A stretch of 64,000 nucleotides of DNA. It comes from a virus. The notes beneath the pieces are model-generated. The model searched no databases and was not told where the DNA came from. It saw only the letters and a list, made by a program, of their open reading frames with translations. Both the position numbers and the translations under genes were made by a program. The stretch covers positions 1 to 64,000 of the IMG/VR virus record IMGVR_UViG_3300042561_000116; one strand, given 5' to 3'. This document shows, one piece after another, positions 60,951 through 64,000 of the stretch. The first letter of the stretch is position 1, and the number at the start of each line of letters is the position of its first letter.

Positions 60951-61397
60951 CTATTTCAAGTTTTCAAATCCATTCTTAAACGACTTCTCCAAGGCCTTAG
61001 AGTAAGCTTTTCTGTTGTGAGGAATCCCTTCTACAGAAACAAACATTGCATTTACATAGACAATCTTCTTTGCTTCTCCTGTTACAACAGTTCCATTGAC
61101 ATTGATCTGTGTAATTACAATGTACTCACGCTTAAGAAACTGTAAGCCTACAATGTTTAAGAGTTGCTCAGGCATAGCAATGGATTTGATTTCTCCTGAA
61201 ATAGGACTGCCCTCATTACATAATTGGTACTTTGAAGAAGCGATCTCTTCTAAAGTTGTCTGTACTCCGAAAATGATAGGCCTTCCTCCTATCTCTGTTA
61301 CAGAAGCAATTGAAGTTACAGTGTCAACTTTGTAGCATTGAGCACTCAGAGAAGTCATCATAGTGACTAGGGCAGAAAGTATAAATAGTTTTTTCAT
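60951..61397 (-). CDS. Secreted protein of unknown function
   Basis: The product has 148 residues with a clear signal peptide (MKKLFILSALVTMMTSLSAQ, cut after SAQ). The mature part is a small alpha/beta protein with two cysteines and ends in a lysine-rich helix. It is the last gene of the exported module; its stop is followed by the structured region, whose terminal hairpins could end the message. No family recognised. Confidence 0.65.
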   Translation of the reverse strand: MKKLFILSALVTMMTSLSAQCYKVDTVTSIASVTEIGGRPIIFGVQTTLEEIASSKYQLCNEGSPISGEIKSIAMPEQLLNIVGLQFLKREYIVITQINVNGTVVTGEAKKIVYVNAMFVSVEGIPHNRKAYSKALEKSFKNGFENLK

Positions 61398-61398
61398 G

Positions 61399-62550
61399 TT
61401 AGTAAGTTACTGCTCCAGAGTATCCAGGAGCTATTAAATATAGATTAAGGGTTCCTCCACTAGTTAAAGTAGAAGTTGAGAAGGTAGTTATTCCTGGATA
61501 TGTAGTACGCACATTACCAGTAGAAGAAGAGATTGTATTGTACTCAGTAGCTGTAAATATTCTTACATCAGAGGCTAACCTCCATCTAGTAAATCTTCCT
61601 GACTTCCTAGCAGCTACGTAATACTTGTCTGCAATGTTTAATCTTCCGTCATCATTAACATCAAATCTGTGATAAGATAATCCATTGACTGTAGACTTAC
61701 CTAAGATAATATTAGATACTGTTTGAATATCTGTGCTAGTGTAAGCCTGAATTCTTGTAGGTACATCTACTTGTATATACCATTGCGTACTTGCAGTAGT
61801 GGTTCTAGAGAAAGCATAGTATCCTGAAGAGTTAGTATAGGCTGTAGCATCTAAAGTCCAAGAAGAAGTTGTAGTAGTTATTGTCCCTACTTCAGAAGAT
61901 TGATAAGAATGTGCAGATTGAGAAGGTCTTCTCCAGATAAGATATAATCCATCTCCGCCAGAGTATTCTTGCATGCGTGCAATAAACGTATAAGAAGTAC
62001 CTGCGGTTAAACTCACACTGCCGTATTTGTAAGTACCTACTCCTTTACCTCCATAGTATTCAATAATACTTCCTGTGTTTACTAGCCAAAGATCTGATCC
62101 ATCATCAGAAGTCATACCAAAAGAATAAGTGCCAGTTTCTGCAGGGGTAAAAGTAAAACTTACTTCTGTAGCATAGTAATCTCCACTACTAGGAACACTA
62201 GCACCTGCAGAAGTTAATGTACTATAAGTTCCAAAATTTAAAGAAGAGTTACCTGACATTGTAGTTGTTGACCACAAACTAGTGTGGGAGTAACTTGTGT
62301 TAAAACACCTATCCATTTCTGATCTCGTAGAAGGATAAGTAGAGTACTGTGTGGTAGCACCAGTTCCATTATGAGTTCTATAAACCTTTACTGTAGTAGA
62401 GTTATTTCCTGTAGTAGTTGTTGTTCTTTTATAAAGCTTCACAGGAACGTTTATAGCAGCACCTCCATTAGCACTGTACATATATCCTGAGTAAGTGAAT
62501 TGTGCACTCAGTGGGTTCACAAAGAAAAGTAAAACAATGATCCACCTCAT
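61399..62550 (-). CDS. Secreted PA14-domain protein with dockerin/EF-hand-like segment
   Basis: The product has 383 residues. Signal peptide MRWIIVLLFFVNPLSAQ. Residues about 85-210 show the PA14 pattern: G-D-Y-Y-A-T-E-V-S-F-T-F-T-P-A-E-T-G-T-Y, then S-D-D-G-S-D-L-W and later Y-S-G-G-D-G-L-Y-L-I-W. About residue 295 the segment F-D-V-N-D-D-G-R-L-N-I-A-D-K-Y is a calcium-binding dockerin-type repeat. PA14 domains bind carbohydrate in many secreted proteins. This would act outside or on the surface of the infected host, or sit in the virion. It overlaps the next gene upstream by 4 bases (ATGA). Confidence 0.75.
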   Translation of the reverse strand: MRWIIVLLFFVNPLSAQFTYSGYMYSANGGAAINVPVKLYKRTTTTTGNNSTTVKVYRTHNGTGATTQYSTYPSTRSEMDRCFNTSYSHTSLWSTTTMSGNSSLNFGTYSTLTSAGASVPSSGDYYATEVSFTFTPAETGTYSFGMTSDDGSDLWLVNTGSIIEYYGGKGVGTYKYGSVSLTAGTSYTFIARMQEYSGGDGLYLIWRRPSQSAHSYQSSEVGTITTTTSSWTLDATAYTNSSGYYAFSRTTTASTQWYIQVDVPTRIQAYTSTDIQTVSNIILGKSTVNGLSYHRFDVNDDGRLNIADKYYVAARKSGRFTRWRLASDVRIFTATEYNTISSSTGNVRTTYPGITTFSTSTLTSGGTLNLYLIAPGYSGAVTY

Positions 62551-64000
62551 ATCAGTAACTTAGCTCCCATTAAGATTTGAAAGTTTAAGATATCTTGTCC
62601 TGCTACGTAAGTTCCTCCTCCAGTAATACCTAAGCCAAAAGTCTTGGTCATTTTGTAGGTAAAGTTAAAGAAAGGAATTACAATAGGCTTAGCCTCAAAT
62701 AAAGACTCTGTATAATATTTAGAGTAGGGAGAATAGATTCCTGCTGCAATAATTGTAGCATCTATATTCTTAGTAAGTTTTCCCTTGTACATAAATCCAC
62801 CTATAGCAATTGTAGAAATCATCTCTTCTCCAAATAACTTACCATAGGTTCCAGCTGCTCCGTAAAGTGCTGTAAAGTTCTTAACTGAGTTTACTCTTAC
62901 AAACAAGAGTGTATTTGATATTGATTTAGGCATCAGACTTAGACCATCTGATACAACACTAATGTGTTTGTTGCCTTTTTTATTTGCTCCTATCCAAGAA
63001 CGGACACAGGAGATATTACCGATTCTAGCATTAAGCATGTAATCAGCTGAAAACCCAAGAGAAGAAGTACCGTCTCCTTTTACTCTTGTAAAGGAGGCAG
63101 TACCTCTTGCATCTTGTGCTCCATCAGACTTAGTCTGAATACCAACTAAATCACCAGTTACTAATATTGCGGGCTTAGCAACTTCGGCTTTAGCTTTATT
63201 GGCTGCTTTCGCAGTACCACTAGACTGAGTCTTTTGTTGCTCAGTCTTAGTTTCTTCTACTTGTTGGTCGGAGGGTTTTTCTTCTTGTACTTCCGTTTTT
63301 TCTTCGGTTTTACCTCCGCCACCACTTCCTCCACCTTTGGAGCTTCCACTACTGCTTCCACTACCACTGGAGTTTCCACTGGAGCTGGAGCCACTGCTTC
63401 CTCCATTACCTTCTCCGCTGCTACCACTACTTCCGGGATTTCCGTTGTCAGTGTTCCCGCTTTGATTTTCTGGTGCATTTCCTCCATTGCTGCTGCTTCC
63501 AGTTTCTCCTGACGAGCTGCTAGAAGAATTAGAATTACTAGAGCTGTTACTAGTACGATTCCGAGAATTAGTTCTGCTGTCATTATTGTTTGTTTTATTG
63601 GTTGTTCCTACGTTAGTTCCTGAAGAGGTGCTAGATCCTACGTCTACATTTACACTACCTACATTTGAAATAGCCCCTAAGTTCATTACATTGCTTACAA
63701 TGTTTAGAGTCGTATTTGTTGTGGTAGTTGTAGTAGTAGTTACTCCAACTCCTTGACAGGGTGATGTATTTTGATACTTCAAATATACACTATTTATCCA
63801 ATTATCAAACGTTCCATCTTGTAATTCTGTATAAGAGAATGTTTTAACCTGTCCATAGTAAGCAATTACTATAGGACTGGACATGTCAGCATTAATAAAT
63901 TTTAGCTCCTGTGTGCAAGGATCTGTGTATGAATAGATAAAGCTCTGCCCATTTACGGACAGAGCTATAATCATTAATAAAGTAAAAAGCTTAGTTTTTA
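62547..64000 (-). CDS. Exported Ser/Gly/Asn-rich protein with beta-barrel-like C-terminus (5' end beyond window)
   Basis: The frame stays open to the right edge. The first Met in view (63974) lies within a signal peptide (K-T-K-L-F-T-L-L-M-I-I-A-L-S-V-N-G-Q), so the true start is probably just outside. About 80 residues of a small domain with two cysteines and a T-rich run are followed by a long S/G/N-rich linker (about residues 90-240 from 63974). A charged stretch (EEKTEVQEEKPSDQQVEETK) and about 200 residues of alternating strands follow, ending F-Q-I-L-M-G-A-K-L-L-I, which resembles an outer-membrane barrel. A second gene-like frame overlaps the linker (63257-63583). Function unknown; host-surface change is one possibility. 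Confidence 0.65.
   Translation of the reverse strand, partial: KTKLFTLLMIIALSVNGQSFIYSYTDPCTQELKFINADMSSPIVIAYYGQVKTFSYTELQDGTFDNWINSVYLKYQNTSPCQGVGVTTTTTTTTNTTLNIVSNVMNLGAISNVGSVNVDVGSSTSSGTNVGTTNKTNNNDSRTNSRNRTSNSSSNSNSSSSSSGETGSSSNGGNAPENQSGNTDNGNPGSSGSSGEGNGGSSGSSSSGNSSGSGSSSGSSKGGGSGGGGKTEEKTEVQEEKPSDQQVEETKTEQQKTQSSGTAKAANKAKAEVAKPAILVTGDLVGIQTKSDGAQDARGTASFTRVKGDGTSSLGFSADYMLNARIGNISCVRSWIGANKKGNKHISVVSDGLSLMPKSISNTLLFVRVNSVKNFTALYGAAGTYGKLFGEEMISTIAIGGFMYKGKLTKNIDATIIAAGIYSPYSKYYTESLFEAKPIVIPFFNFTYKMTKTFGLGITGGGTYVAGQDILNFQILMGAKLLI
63257..63583 (-). CDS. Overprinted gene: membrane protein nested in the linker region
   Basis: A 108-residue frame on the same strand, in another frame, lies entirely inside the larger exported gene. 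Its product looks deliberate: an N-terminal membrane helix (L-I-L-G-I-V-L-V-T-A-L-V-I-L-I-L-L), a helix, an E/V/P/A-rich stretch (V-E-A-P-K-V-E-E) and a basic end (K-P-K-K-K-R-K-Y-K-K-K). This design is common in small phage membrane proteins. The overlapping linker of the host gene is low complexity, which can be a by-product of overprinting. Coding status is inferred. Confidence 0.55.
   Translation of the reverse strand: MTAELILGIVLVTALVILILLAARQEKLEAAAMEEMHQKIKAGTLTTEIPEVVVAAEKVMEEAVAPAPVETPVVVEAVVEAPKVEEVVAEVKPKKKRKYKKKNPPTNK

Noticed and set aside
63234-63756. Two open frames on the + strand over the S/G/N-rich linker
   Set aside because: They are low-complexity antisense shadows (runs of L/V or T/S) of the linker region, without start context.
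1-64000. Stop codon reassignment, known in some crAss-like phages
   Set aside because: TAA, TAG and TGA all end genes with tight spacing here and no gene is broken by in-frame stops.
1-64000. Integrase, transposase, CRISPR array, retroelement or tRNA genes
   Set aside because: None seen on either strand; there is no repeat-spacer pattern and no recognisable enzyme motif for them.

Overview
The window is most of a crAss-like bacteriophage genome (order Crassvirales), a short-tailed dsDNA phage of a Bacteroidota host. The assignment rests on four things. First, the giant gene at 16319-24160 carries a DFDID catalytic motif of the crAss-like virion RNA polymerase and sits between two other giant genes. 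Second, the late block has the crAss-like order terminase, portal, acidic scaffold-like protein, major capsid protein, connector proteins, HU/IHF-like protein, 1.7 kaa muzzle-type tail protein, cargo genes and RNA polymerase. Third, promoters are of the Bacteroidota type (TAnnTTTG with an upstream TTG), and fourth, starts have A-rich leaders without Shine-Dalgarno sequences. The code is standard: TAA, TAG and TGA all end genes here. The secreted proteins at the right edge would suit an environmental flavobacterial or sphingobacterial host, but that is inference.

Region 1 (1-7420, + strand) is the replication and nucleotide block. It holds the tail of an unidentified gene, a terminator and promoter, a NinG-like nuclease, a family A DNA polymerase, a NinB-like protein, a dATP/dGTP diphosphohydrolase-like protein, two PD-(D/E)XK-type nucleases, a dCMP deaminase, a GroES-like co-chaperonin and several small unknowns. 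Most genes touch or overlap. A hairpin at 7478-7505, usable on both strands, separates this block from the convergent late block.

Region 2 (60124 down to 7507, - strand) is the late block, read right to left. Packaging comes first: winged-helix regulator, HU-like protein, zinc protein, small proteins, TerL and portal. A new promoter then starts the capsid unit (scaffold-like, MCP, connector, decoration and fibre genes), which contains several internal hairpins. Another promoter starts the tail unit (ring proteins, muzzle-type protein, Dps-like protein, a peptidoglycan-binding protein, basic M-x-x-G-G proteins). Further promoters precede the cargo and giant genes, and the last unit holds the lysis genes and a metallophosphoesterase.

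Region 3 (60125-64000) is the most unusual part. A 213-bp divergent control region contains a strong inverted repeat. It is followed by a small + strand gene and then about 340 bp with no gene but dense in complementary segments, a candidate structured RNA. Last comes a - strand module of exported proteins: a small secreted protein, a PA14/dockerin-like protein, and a Ser/Gly/Asn-rich protein with a beta-barrel-like C-terminus. Inside the low-complexity part of the last gene lies a second open frame for a membrane protein. The last gene runs off the window edge.

All domain calls come from reading motifs by eye; no database search was possible. The best candidates for something undescribed are the putative RNA at 60637-60941, the overprinted gene pair at 63257-63583, the M-x-x-G-G motif shared by four neighbouring late proteins, and the conserved promoter and leader grammar.
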